Below are positions 1-6,003 of a stretch of DNA of 7,963 bases, one piece after another (the stretch's first letter is position 1; each line of letters begins with the position of its first letter). The stretch covers positions 1 to 7,963 of the forward strand of contig CAZPGL010000059.1 in NCBI GenBank assembly GCA_964586175.1. Reading direction: 5' to 3'. This DNA comes from CAZPGL01 sp964586175 (GTDB taxonomy: Bacteria; Actinomycetota; Acidimicrobiia; Acidimicrobiales; MedAcidi-G1). The notes beneath the pieces are model-generated. The model was not told where the DNA came from. It saw only the letters and a program-made list of their open reading frames with translations, and did not search any database. Position numbers and translations under genes: made by a program.

Positions 1-833
1 TTGCCCAGGATGTTGGTGGAGTACCAGCCCCGCAGGCCGAGCATCCGGGCCTTGAGGCCGGGGGCCAGCAGGGTCTTCATGAGGGTCTGGCCGGTCTTGA
101 AGTCCTTGCCGGCGATGGGCACGCCGCGGCGCTCGGCCAGCTCGATCATGCACGGCAGGTCGACCGACAGGTTGGGGGCGCCGTTGGCGAACGGCACGTC
201 GCTCATGAGGGCGGCGTACACGTAGATCTGGCTGGGGGAGATGTTCTCGTCGTCGGCCCGCAGCCCGGCCTCGAAGGCCTCAACGGTGTCGTGGACGTCG
301 CTGGCTTCCTGGTAGGCCTCGGTGGAGCCGCACCAGACCATGACGAGTCGGTCGCAGTCGTTCTCGGTGCGGAAGCGCTCGATGTCGGCGATGAGGGCCT
401 CGGCCTGCTCCCACTTGGAGGCGATGGTCTTGACCCGGACGCCGTCCAGCTTCTTGACCCACCGCTGGTCGAACACGGCGTCCATGGGCACGATGCCCTC
501 GAGTTCGGATGACAGCGGGGCCAGGTCCTTCTCGTCGAGGACGCCGCAGGTGCGGGCCGCCTCGAGGGCGTTGGGGGAGATGGGGTCCCAGCCGCCGAAC
601 ACGAGGTCGTCCAGGTCGGCGAGGGGCACGAATTCGCGGATCAGCGGGTTGCGGCTGTCCTCGCGGGAGCCGAGGCGGATGTGGGCCATCTGGCTGACTG
701 AGCCGATGGGGGCGGCCAGACCCTGGCGGGCGGCGATGACGCCGGCGATGAAGGTGGAGGCCACGGCGCCCATGCCGGGGGTGAGGACCCCGAGGCGGCC
801 GCTGGCCGGTGCGATGTCTACGGGTGTGTTCAT
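1..833 (-). CDS. ino1: Inositol-3-phosphate synthase (MIPS), C-terminus cut off by the window
   Basis: The enzyme converts glucose 6-phosphate to 1D-myo-inositol 3-phosphate with NAD+ in the cytosol, the entry step to phosphatidylinositol and other inositol compounds. The first 277 residues are visible. An NAD-binding glycine loop lies near residues 15-31 (GVLTPGMGAVASTFIAG). The family block AGKDFKTGQTLMKT lies at 241-254, with lysines 243 and 246 in the catalytic region. It is followed by ARMLGLRGWYSTNILG, which normally continues into the NxDG segment, here lost at the window edge. The family form to which I assign it is usually about 430-440 residues, so roughly a third is missing. The reading resembles the longer Bacteroidetes-like type rather than the roughly 360-residue mycobacterial Ino1. 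The ATG at 833 fits the homologous N-terminus. No Shine-Dalgarno sequence precedes it, so a leaderless transcript is possible. It is transcribed divergently from a LysR-family gene, the obvious candidate regulator. The family call is confident; the subfamily assignment is from memory. Confidence 0.93.
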   Translation of the reverse strand, partial: MNTPVDIAPASGRLGVLTPGMGAVASTFIAGVIAARQGLAAPIGSVSQMAHIRLGSREDSRNPLIREFVPLADLDDLVFGGWDPISPNALEAARTCGVLDEKDLAPLSSELEGIVPMDAVFDQRWVKKLDGVRVKTIASKWEQAEALIADIERFRTENDCDRLVMVWCGSTEAYQEASDVHDTVEAFEAGLRADDENISPSQIYVYAALMSDVPFANGAPNLSVDLPCMIELAERRGVPIAGKDFKTGQTLMKTLLAPGLKARMLGLRGWYSTNILG

Positions 834-840
834 GGGCCCA

Positions 841-846
841 AGGATA
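841..846 (-). promoter_or_regulatory. Candidate -10 element for ino1, possibly leaderless
   Basis: On the minus strand TATCCT ends 7 nt before the A of the ino1 ATG, which would place the transcription start at or next to the start codon. The gene has no recognisable Shine-Dalgarno sequence, in agreement with leaderless initiation, which is common in Actinobacteria. No good -35 hexamer is visible 16-19 nt upstream, as might be expected for an activator-dependent promoter. This is a tentative call. Confidence 0.33.
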
Positions 847-870
847 AGGAAGTTCCAAATAGAAGGGTGC

Positions 871-876
871 TAGATT
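871..876 (+). promoter_or_regulatory. Candidate -10 element of the LysR-family gene
   Basis: TAGATT fits the actinobacterial TANNNT -10 consensus and is identical to the -10 of the atp promoter at 4356-4361. It predicts a start point near 883 and a leader of about 27 nt carrying the ribosome binding site GAAGGG (897-902), 7 nt from the ATG. The -35 position has no TTGACA-like hexamer. The element overlaps the inverted repeat at 874-890, so bound regulator would compete with RNA polymerase. Confidence 0.35.
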
Positions 877-890
877 CAGAAAGACTGAAT
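874..890. promoter_or_regulatory. LysR-type operator: inverted repeat ATTCAG-N5-CTGAAT
   Basis: A perfect 6-bp inverted repeat with a 5-nt centre lies in the gap between divergent ino1 and the LysR-family gene. It contains the T-N11-A arrangement (T876 to A888) expected of LysR-family recognition sites. Its centre is about 49 bp upstream of the ino1 start. It overlaps the likely -10 and start-point region of the regulator gene. That geometry fits activation or control of ino1 together with autorepression of the regulator. The repeat is seen directly; binding by the adjacent regulator is inferred. Confidence 0.55.
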
Positions 891-909
891 AACGGCGAAG
901 GGTTCCCAC

Positions 910-1800
910 ATGTCGACCCCCGGTCTGTTGAACCTGACCGTCCAACAACTCGAGTACCTCGTCGTCGCCGCCGACCACCCCACCCGTGCCGCGGCGGCTG
1001 AACGGCTCGGCGTGTCGGCGTCGGCCCTCACCCAGGGCCTGGCCGAACTCGAGCGGCGAGTGGGCCTGCCGCTGTTCGAACGCCACGGCCGGCACACCGT
1101 GTTACGCCCCCAGGCCGACCAGGTGCTGGCCCACGCCCGCCGGGTCGTGGCCGAGACCCGCGACCTGGGGCGCTGGGTCGAAGCCCGCCGGACGGGTAGC
1201 ACCGGCCGGGTCCGGCTGGGCGCCATCGACGCCGTCGCCGTCCACCACCGGGCCGAGGCCATCCGGCGGTTCCGCCACGAGGCCCCCGACGTGGAACTCC
1301 ACCTCACCGTGGCACCTTCGGGCCCGCTGCTCGACGGGCTGGTCGCCGGTGACCTCGACATCGTGGTGTGCGTCGATCCGGTCGCCCCACCAGCCGGCGT
1401 CGAGTGCCGGCTGCTCCTCGAGGAACCCCTCATGATCTACGCGCCGACCGACGCGCCGCGGCGGGGGCCGGACGCCTGGGGACCGTGGGTGTCCTTCCCC
1501 GCCGGCTCCCACACCCGTGCCGTCGTGGCCGCCTCGCTGGCCGCCGTCGGCGTGCCCTACGACGTGGTCGCCGAATCGAACCAGCCCGAGGTCCTGCGCG
1601 AGATGGTCCGCCTCGGGCTGGGATGGGCGGTCCTTCCCGCCGTCCAGGCCGAGGCCGGTGTCGAGCCGCTGCGACCGGTCCGCCGCACCCCCATCGCCAC
1701 CCGCCGGCTCGTCGTGGCCCGGCGGGCAGACGTCGCCCCCGATCCGGGCGGCGACGCGCTCGTGGCGGCGCTCGGAATCGTCGACGTCCCGGCTCTCTGA
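910..1800 (+). CDS. LysR-family transcriptional regulator
   Basis: A 296-residue protein of typical LysR-family length. Residues about 8-67 form the winged helix-turn-helix. They match the family pattern of LEYLVVAADHPTRAAAAERL, then SASALTQGLAELERRVGLPL, then FERHGR. A linker helix follows (about 68-95). The effector-binding domain of periplasmic-binding-protein fold starts near residue 98 (GRVRLGAIDAV) and includes the usual GLVAGDLDIVVC segment (143-154) and a late GLGWAVLPA block (236-244). A good ribosome binding site (GAAGGG, 897-902) supports the ATG start. The gene diverges from ino1 across a gap containing a LysR-type box, so ino1 and its own gene are the natural targets. glyA lies 58 bp downstream on the same strand and is a second possible target or operon partner. 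The effector cannot be read from the sequence, and I do not recognise a specific named orthologue. Confidence 0.93.
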   Translation: MSTPGLLNLTVQQLEYLVVAADHPTRAAAAERLGVSASALTQGLAELERRVGLPLFERHGRHTVLRPQADQVLAHARRVVAETRDLGRWVEARRTGSTGRVRLGAIDAVAVHHRAEAIRRFRHEAPDVELHLTVAPSGPLLDGLVAGDLDIVVCVDPVAPPAGVECRLLLEEPLMIYAPTDAPRRGPDAWGPWVSFPAGSHTRAVVAASLAAVGVPYDVVAESNQPEVLREMVRLGLGWAVLPAVQAEAGVEPLRPVRRTPIATRRLVVARRADVAPDPGGDALVAALGIVDVPAL

Positions 1801-1858
1801 CCGGCGCGCGACCGCTAGCCTGCCTCCCCAGTCGCTGCCCCATCGAAAGAGCTCTGCC

Positions 1859-3103
1859 ATGCCCTGGCCCTCCAACCGTGACGACGAACTCTTCGGCTAC
1901 ATCGACGAAGAGCTCGCCCGCCAGAACACCACCCTCCAACTCATCGCCTCGGAGAACTTCGCTTCCCCGGCCGTGCTCGAGGCATCGGGCTCGGTGCTCA
2001 CCAACAAGTACGCCGAGGGGTACCCGGGCAAGCGGTACTACGGCGGCAACGTCCACGTCGACGAGGTCGAGGACCTGGCCCGCGAGCGGGTCAAGGCCCT
2101 GTTCGGCGCCGACCACGCCAACGTCCAGCCCCATTCGGGCGCCAACGCCAACATGGCCGTGTACCAGGCGCTGCTCGATCCGGGCGACACCGTCCTGGGC
2201 CTCAGCCTCGATCACGGCGGACACCTCACCCACGGTTCGCCGGTCAACGCGTCGAGCCTCATGTACGACTTCGTGTCCTACGGGCTGACCGCCGACGACG
2301 AGCGCCTCGACTTCGACGAGGTGGCGGACAGGGCCCGCACCCACCGGCCGAAGCTCATTGTGGCCGGCGCCACCGCCTACTCCCGGGTCATCGACGCCGC
2401 CCCGTTCAGGGAGATCGCCGACGAGGTCGGCGCCCTGCTCATGTTCGACGCCGCCCACATCGCCGGGCTCATCGCCGGCGGCGTGCACCCCAACCCGGTG
2501 CCCCACTGCGACATCGTCACCTTCACCACCCACAAGACGCTGCGCGGCCCCCGCGGCGGCTGCATCCTGTCGACCGCCGAGCATGCGGCGGCCGTCGACA
2601 AGGCCATCTTCCCCGGCACCCAGGGTGGGCCCCTCGAGCACCACATCGCCGCCAAGGCCGTGGCGTTCCGCGAGGCCGCCGACCCGTCGTTCGCCGACTA
2701 CGCCCGCCAGATCGTCGCCAACGCCAACGCTCTGGCCGAGGCATTGGCCGGGCACGGCTTCCGGCTGGTGTCGGGCGGCACCGACAACCACCTGATGGTG
2801 GTCGACCTGCGCACCTTCGACGAGGAGTGCACCGGTGCGATCGCCCAGACGGTGCTCGACCGGGCCGGCATCACCCTCAACAAGAACACCGTGCCCGACG
2901 ATCCCCGGTCGCCGTTCGTCACGAGCGGTGTGCGCATCGGCACCCCGTCCACCACGACCCAGGGCATGGGCGAGGCCGAGATGGGCGAGATCGCCGACCT
3001 CATCGCCCGCACCCTGCGCGGGCGCGACGACGAGGCCGTGGTCGCCGCGGTGCGGGCCGACGTGGCCGACCTCTGCGGCCGGTTCACCCCCTACGGGGGC
3101 TGA
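1859..3103 (+). CDS. glyA: Serine hydroxymethyltransferase
   Basis: This PLP enzyme interconverts serine plus tetrahydrofolate and glycine plus 5,10-methylenetetrahydrofolate, the main source of one-carbon units in the cytosol. At 414 residues it matches the family (E. coli GlyA 417). Visible landmarks are LQLIASENF (27-34 region), NKYAEGYPGKRYYGG (49-63), FDAAHIAGL (196-204) and TTHKTLRGPRGG (223-234). In the third, Asp197 should hold the PLP ring nitrogen and His200 stack on it; in the last, Lys226 is the Schiff-base lysine. The C-terminal part has the SGVRIGTP block (356-363). The ATG is preceded by GAAAGAG (1845-1851) at 7 nt spacing and gives the expected N-terminus. A weak TAGCCT at 1816-1821 could be a -10 element but lacks a -35. 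The next gene begins 22 bp after the stop, so the two are probably co-transcribed. No defects are seen. Confidence 0.97.
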   Translation: MPWPSNRDDELFGYIDEELARQNTTLQLIASENFASPAVLEASGSVLTNKYAEGYPGKRYYGGNVHVDEVEDLARERVKALFGADHANVQPHSGANANMAVYQALLDPGDTVLGLSLDHGGHLTHGSPVNASSLMYDFVSYGLTADDERLDFDEVADRARTHRPKLIVAGATAYSRVIDAAPFREIADEVGALLMFDAAHIAGLIAGGVHPNPVPHCDIVTFTTHKTLRGPRGGCILSTAEHAAAVDKAIFPGTQGGPLEHHIAAKAVAFREAADPSFADYARQIVANANALAEALAGHGFRLVSGGTDNHLMVVDLRTFDEECTGAIAQTVLDRAGITLNKNTVPDDPRSPFVTSGVRIGTPSTTTQGMGEAEMGEIADLIARTLRGRDDEAVVAAVRADVADLCGRFTPYGG

Positions 3104-3125
3104 TCGCCCCGACGGCGGCTCCGAC

Positions 3126-4259
3126 ATGCCCGGCATCGTCGCCTACGTCGCCGTCGGCGCGGTCACCGCGACGGTCACCGCGCTGACCACCCCGATCGCC
3201 CGACGGGTCGCCGTCCGGTCGGGGGTGCTGGTCGCTCCCGACGACCGCAACGTCCACGAGGCCCCCACGCCCCCGTTGGGCGGACCGGCCATGTTCGCCG
3301 GCCTGCTGGCCGGAATGTTCACCGCCTGGGCCATCGGAGATTTTGCCGCGGTATTCGCGGCCCGGACCGAGATGATCGGGGTGTTGGCCGCCGCGGCGGT
3401 GATGTGCGGAGTGGGGGTGCTCGACGACGTCCGGCCGGTGTCGGCGCCGGCCAAGATCGCCGGCATGGTGCTGGCCGGCAGCCTCCTGTCGCTGGCCGGG
3501 GTGTCGCTGCTCGTGCTCCGGATCCCGTTCGTCGACCTGATCGTGCTGTCTCCCGACCTGTCGGCGTTGCTGACCGTGGTGTGGGTGGTGCTCATCGCCA
3601 ACGCGGTGAACCTCATCGATGGCCTCGACGGCCTGGCGGCCGGCATCGTCGGGATCGCCGCCCTCACGTTCCTCGCCTACGCCATCCGACTGGGGGACGC
3701 CGGCGTGCTCTTCGACGGCAATCCGGGGGCCCTCATCGCGCTGCTGGTCGTCGGGATCTGTGTCGGCTTCCTGCCGCACAACGTGCATCCGGCGCGGATC
3801 TTCATGGGCGACGGCGGGGCGCTGCTGCTCGGTTTGTTGTTGGCGGCGTCCACGGTGGCGGTCGGCGGGCGAACCGATGCGCCGTTCAGCGGGCAGTCCT
3901 TCTTCTTCTTCGCCCCCATCTTCATCCCGGTGATCGTGCTCGGTGTGCCGCTGTTCGACATGACGTTCGCCATCATCCGCCGGGTCGCCACCCGGGGCCT
4001 GCGCATCACCCAGGCCGACAAGGACCACCTGCACCATCGGATCCTGCGTCTGGGGCATGGCCACCGGCGGGCCGTGTTCATCCTGTGGGCGTGGACGGCG
4101 CTCCTGTCGGGCTTCGTGCTGTGGCCCACCTACACCGGCGAAGGCGACGCCATCGTGCCGATGGGGATCGCCGCGGTGTGCCTGGTGCTGTACACGGTGC
4201 TCCATCCGCGGCTGCGATCGGGACGCCACCCGGTGTTCACCGAATCGGACCCGGAGTGA
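3126..4259 (+). CDS. wecA: Undecaprenyl-phosphate sugar-1-phosphate transferase (WecA/TagO/Rfe type)
   Basis: A 377-residue polytopic membrane protein of the glycosyltransferase-4/MraY-like family. It transfers a GlcNAc-1-phosphate-type group from a UDP-sugar to undecaprenyl (or decaprenyl) phosphate at the inner face of the membrane, starting wall-linked polymer or arabinogalactan-linker synthesis. Motifs in order: VLDDVRPVSAPAK with Asp100-Asp101 (Mg/substrate site), NLIDGLDGLAAG (162-173) with Asp165 and Asp168, IFMGDGGALLLG (225-236) with Asp229, and the histidine motif DKDHLHHRIL (298-307) typical of polyprenyl-phosphate GlcNAc-1-P transferases rather than MraY. About ten hydrophobic helices span the chain. 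The start ATG has only a weak ribosome binding site, which fits translational coupling to glyA 22 bp upstream. The position between glyA and the atp operon matches the actinobacterial rfe gene. The exact sugar is not certain from the sequence. Confidence 0.93.
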   Translation: MPGIVAYVAVGAVTATVTALTTPIARRVAVRSGVLVAPDDRNVHEAPTPPLGGPAMFAGLLAGMFTAWAIGDFAAVFAARTEMIGVLAAAAVMCGVGVLDDVRPVSAPAKIAGMVLAGSLLSLAGVSLLVLRIPFVDLIVLSPDLSALLTVVWVVLIANAVNLIDGLDGLAAGIVGIAALTFLAYAIRLGDAGVLFDGNPGALIALLVVGICVGFLPHNVHPARIFMGDGGALLLGLLLAASTVAVGGRTDAPFSGQSFFFFAPIFIPVIVLGVPLFDMTFAIIRRVATRGLRITQADKDHLHHRILRLGHGHRRAVFILWAWTALLSGFVLWPTYTGEGDAIVPMGIAAVCLVLYTVLHPRLRSGRHPVFTESDPE

Positions 4260-4327
4260 CGCCGGTGACCGACGCCCCAGCCGGTGTGACCGATTGGACA
4301 CGGCCCGACGGTGCCGCTCCGCACTTT

Positions 4328-4341
4328 GGGGGTTGTCCCCC
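4328..4341. repeat. Inverted repeat GGGGG-TTGT-CCCCC across the atp -35 element
   Basis: Five G and five C residues flank a 4-nt centre, and the centre plus the first C residues form the -35 hexamer TTGTCC. No T-tract follows (CGGCCATAAG), so it is a poor intrinsic terminator for the upstream gene. It may be a protein-binding site or a chance product of GC-rich DNA. Confidence 0.4.
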
Positions 4342-4361
4342 CGGCCATAAGAGAATAGATT
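4333..4361 (+). promoter_or_regulatory. Promoter of the ATP synthase operon
   Basis: TTGTCC (4333-4338) and TAGATT (4356-4361) are separated by exactly 17 bp, the ideal spacing for a housekeeping sigma factor. The promoter sits in the longest gap on the plus strand (4260-4426), directly ahead of the first atp gene. The predicted start point is near 4368, giving a leader of roughly 60 nt. The local AT-rich patch (CATAAGAGAATAGATTCACA) stands out from the GC-rich surroundings. The remainder of this gap (4260-4327) holds no gene that I can support. Confidence 0.65.
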
Positions 4362-4407
4362 CACAAGCGCTCGGGCGACCTTCCGTCCCCGGGTTCATGC
4401 ACCCCCC

Positions 4408-4421
4408 TGGTCGGAGGACCA
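4408..4421 (+). promoter_or_regulatory. Leader hairpin with the atpZ ribosome binding site in its loop
   Basis: TGGTC (4408-4412) pairs with GACCA (4417-4421) around a GGAG tetraloop, and the Shine-Dalgarno sequence GGAGG occupies 4413-4417. The atpZ ATG lies 9 nt after it. The pairing is read directly; a role in controlling translation is inferred. Confidence 0.4.
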
Positions 4422-4426
4422 ACCCG

Positions 4427-4696
4427 ATGGAGCAGGCCGAAGCGCGCGAACTGAAGCAGGGCTTCGGCGACGCGGCTGCCGCAGCGTTCGAGCTGGCGGT
4501 CACCCCGGCCATCTTCGGTGTCCTCGGCTGGCTGCTCGACCGCCAACTGGGGACCAGCCCGATCTTCACCATCGCCTTCGTGCTGATCACCGTGGGCTAC
4601 GCCTCCTGGAAGCTGTACCGCGACTTCGGCGTGAACCTGGAGCGCCGGGCCGCCGAACGCCGCGAGGCCTGGCTGGCCGGAGGTCCCGGGGCATGA
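4427..4696 (+). CDS. atpZ: AtpZ/AtpI-family small membrane protein, first gene of the atp operon
   Basis: An 89-residue protein with two hydrophobic helices (about 20-38 and 46-64). They are joined by the family turn LDRQLGTSPIF (37-47), and a basic C-terminal tail (LERRAAERR) follows. This is the pattern of the small AtpZ-like proteins encoded at the head of many F-type ATP synthase operons. They associate with the synthase membrane sector and have been linked to Mg2+/Ca2+ supply and assembly. The chosen ATG has GGAGG at 4413-4417. An in-frame ATG at 4397 would add ten residues but has no comparable ribosome binding site and lies close to the predicted transcription start. The stop overlaps the next start (ATGA at 4693-4696), so translation is probably coupled to atpI. 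The membrane and family assignment is good; the precise function is not established for this organism. Confidence 0.82.
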   Translation: MEQAEARELKQGFGDAAAAAFELAVTPAIFGVLGWLLDRQLGTSPIFTIAFVLITVGYASWKLYRDFGVNLERRAAERREAWLAGGPGA

Positions 4697-5148
4697 CCGC
4701 GGCCACCGACGAGACGCCCGCCGTGCAGGCCAACCCCGAACAGCAGGTCGCCCGCGACCTCGCCCGACGGGCCCTGTGGGTCGCCCCGGTCTTCCTGATC
4801 GTCGGCGCGGTCCTCGGTGGTGCCGGTGGAGCCGCCTCGGCTGCTCTGGCCCTCGGCTTGGTGGCCCTCAACTTCGTGCTGGGTGCGGCCATCATCGCCC
4901 GGGCCGTGGCCATCTCACCCAACGCCCTCTACGGCGCGGTGCTGTTCGGCTATCTGGCCCGCCTCGGCCTCATGACCGTGGTCGTGCTGGCTGTGCGCAA
5001 CGGCGGGTGGTTCGCTACCGTGCCGTTCGCCGTCACCCTGCTCGTCACCCATCTGGGCCTGCTCACCTGGGAGACCAAGCACGTCGCGGCGTCGCTGGCC
5101 TTCCCCGGGCTCAAGCCCACCTCCTCACCCACCGATTCCCAGGAGTAG
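4693..5148 (+). CDS. atpI: ATP synthase protein I (AtpI-like membrane protein)
   Basis: A 151-residue protein with a hydrophilic N-terminus (1-27), four predicted membrane helices (about 28-45, 47-70, 79-100 and 107-126) and a short polar tail. Length, four-helix layout and position between atpZ and atpB identify it as the ATP synthase subunit I family. In other bacteria AtpI helps c-ring assembly or stability and is not part of the catalytic complex. The ATG overlaps the atpZ stop in an ATGA junction. Its stop (5146-5148) is followed after 9 nt by the GTG start of atpB in the same frame. The AGGAG at 5141-5145, within the end of this gene, serves as the ribosome binding site for atpB. The family is divergent, so the call rests partly on context. 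Confidence 0.87.
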   Translation: MTAATDETPAVQANPEQQVARDLARRALWVAPVFLIVGAVLGGAGGAASAALALGLVALNFVLGAAIIARAVAISPNALYGAVLFGYLARLGLMTVVVLAVRNGGWFATVPFAVTLLVTHLGLLTWETKHVAASLAFPGLKPTSSPTDSQE

Positions 5149-5157
5149 CTCCCTGTC

Positions 5158-5925
5158 GTGAACGTGCTCGCCCTCGACTTCCCACCGGTCAGCCACCTCT
5201 TCGAGTGGCCCGACTTCCTGTTTGCCGGCACCAACTACGCCGTCAACAAGACGGTGCTCATCTACCTGGCAGCGGTCGTCATCACCGCGGCCATCTTCCT
5301 CGCTGCGGGCCGCAAGCGGAACACGCTCGTGCCGGCCGGCATCCAGCACGTCGCCGAATCGGGCGTGACGTTCATCGAGGAGTCGGTGGTCATGGAGACC
5401 ATCGGCCCCGAGGGCAAGAAGTTCATGCCCTTCCTCACCACGATGTTCTTCTTCATCCTGTTCTCGAACATCTTCGAGGTCGTTCCGGGCATCCAGTTCC
5501 CGGCCAACAGCCGCATGGCCGTCCCGATCACCCTGGCCCTCGTGGTGTGGGTGATCTACAACTTCGTGGGCGTCCGCTCGCAGGGAGCGCTCGGCTACCT
5601 CAAGAACTCGCTGTTCCCCCCGGGGGTCCCCAAGGCCCTGTACCTCATCGTGACCCCCATCGAGTTGGTGTCCACCTTCGTGGTGCGGCCCTTCTCGCTG
5701 GCCATCCGGCTCTGGGCCAACATGGTCGCCGGCCACCTCCTGCTGGTCACCTTCGCCGTGCTGACCCACACCCTGTGGACCTCGACCTACGTCGGCGCCG
5801 TGGCCCCCTTCGCCATGCTGACCCTGATGACCGGCTTCGAGATCCTGGTGTCGGTCCTGCAGGCCTTCATCTTCACCATCCTGACCGCCGTGTACATCGG
5901 CGGCTCGCTCCATCCGGCCCACTGA
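5158..5925 (+). CDS. atpB: F-type ATP synthase subunit a
   Basis: The stator subunit holds the two proton half-channels against the c-ring. It has 255 residues and about five to six membrane helices. The diagnostic segment is RPFSLAIRLWANMVAGHLL (177-195), in which Arg184 is the essential arginine equivalent to E. coli Arg210. His193 replaces E. coli Glu219 and Glu228 (TGFEILV) replaces E. coli His245. This is the known paired swap that keeps a His/Glu couple in the channel. The LQAFIFTILTAVYI helix (234-247) is also typical. The start is GTG; AGGAG lies at 5141-5145, with a rather long 12-nt spacing. An in-frame stop just upstream (5146) excludes a longer protein. The stop codon lies inside the first copy of a 26-bp tandem repeat. 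Identification is secure. Confidence 0.97.
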   Translation: MNVLALDFPPVSHLFEWPDFLFAGTNYAVNKTVLIYLAAVVITAAIFLAAGRKRNTLVPAGIQHVAESGVTFIEESVVMETIGPEGKKFMPFLTTMFFFILFSNIFEVVPGIQFPANSRMAVPITLALVVWVIYNFVGVRSQGALGYLKNSLFPPGVPKALYLIVTPIELVSTFVVRPFSLAIRLWANMVAGHLLLVTFAVLTHTLWTSTYVGAVAPFAMLTLMTGFEILVSVLQAFIFTILTAVYIGGSLHPAH

Positions 5926-5970
5926 TCCGATCCACCCATCGGGCCCACTGATCGCCGCCCGCCATCCGGC
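5911..5970 (+). repeat. 26-bp-period tandem repeat spanning the atpB stop codon
   Basis: CATCCGGCCCACTGATC (5911-5927) recurs as CATCGGGCCCACTGATC (5937-5953), 16 of 17 bases identical and offset by 26 bp. A third, short match CATCCGGC begins at 5963, again 26 bp later. The first copy encodes the last AtpB residues HPAH and the stop; the second is a noncoding echo of it, including the TGA. The period is not a multiple of three. A local duplication after the atpB end is the simplest explanation. Confidence 0.7.
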
Positions 5971-5974
5971 GGGC
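5957..5974 (+). other. GC hairpin in the atpB-atpE spacer
   Basis: GCCCGCC (5957-5963) pairs perfectly with GGCGGGC (5968-5974) around the loop ATCC, an all-GC 7-bp stem. There is no T-run after it (ACGAAGAATCCC), so it looks more like an RNA processing or stability element than a classical intrinsic terminator. Attenuation cannot be excluded. Confidence 0.5.
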
Positions 5975-6003
5975 ACGAAGAATCCCAACCAACAGACAAG
6001 TCT

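Noticed and set aside
1801..1858. Clear promoter or terminator between the LysR-family gene and glyA
   Set aside because: Only TAGCCT at 1816-1821 resembles a -10. There is no -35 at 16-19 bp spacing and no hairpin with a T-tract, so it is left as a remark in the glyA entry.
1430..3136. Long minus-strand open frame (568 codons) opposite glyA
   Set aside because: Its product is low-complexity Gly/Val/His-rich sequence with no family match. It lies antisense to a complete, motif-rich glyA, and such frames are normal in GC-rich DNA.
3084..4364. Minus-strand open frame (426 codons) opposite wecA
   Set aside because: It is a His/Arg/Gly/Asp-rich shadow of the transferase gene with no plausible ribosome binding site or domain.
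3404..4426. Upstream in-frame extension of the atpZ frame through wecA
   Set aside because: The extension is Arg/Gly/Pro-rich out-of-frame reading of wecA. The AtpZ family starts at 4427, where GGAGG is found.
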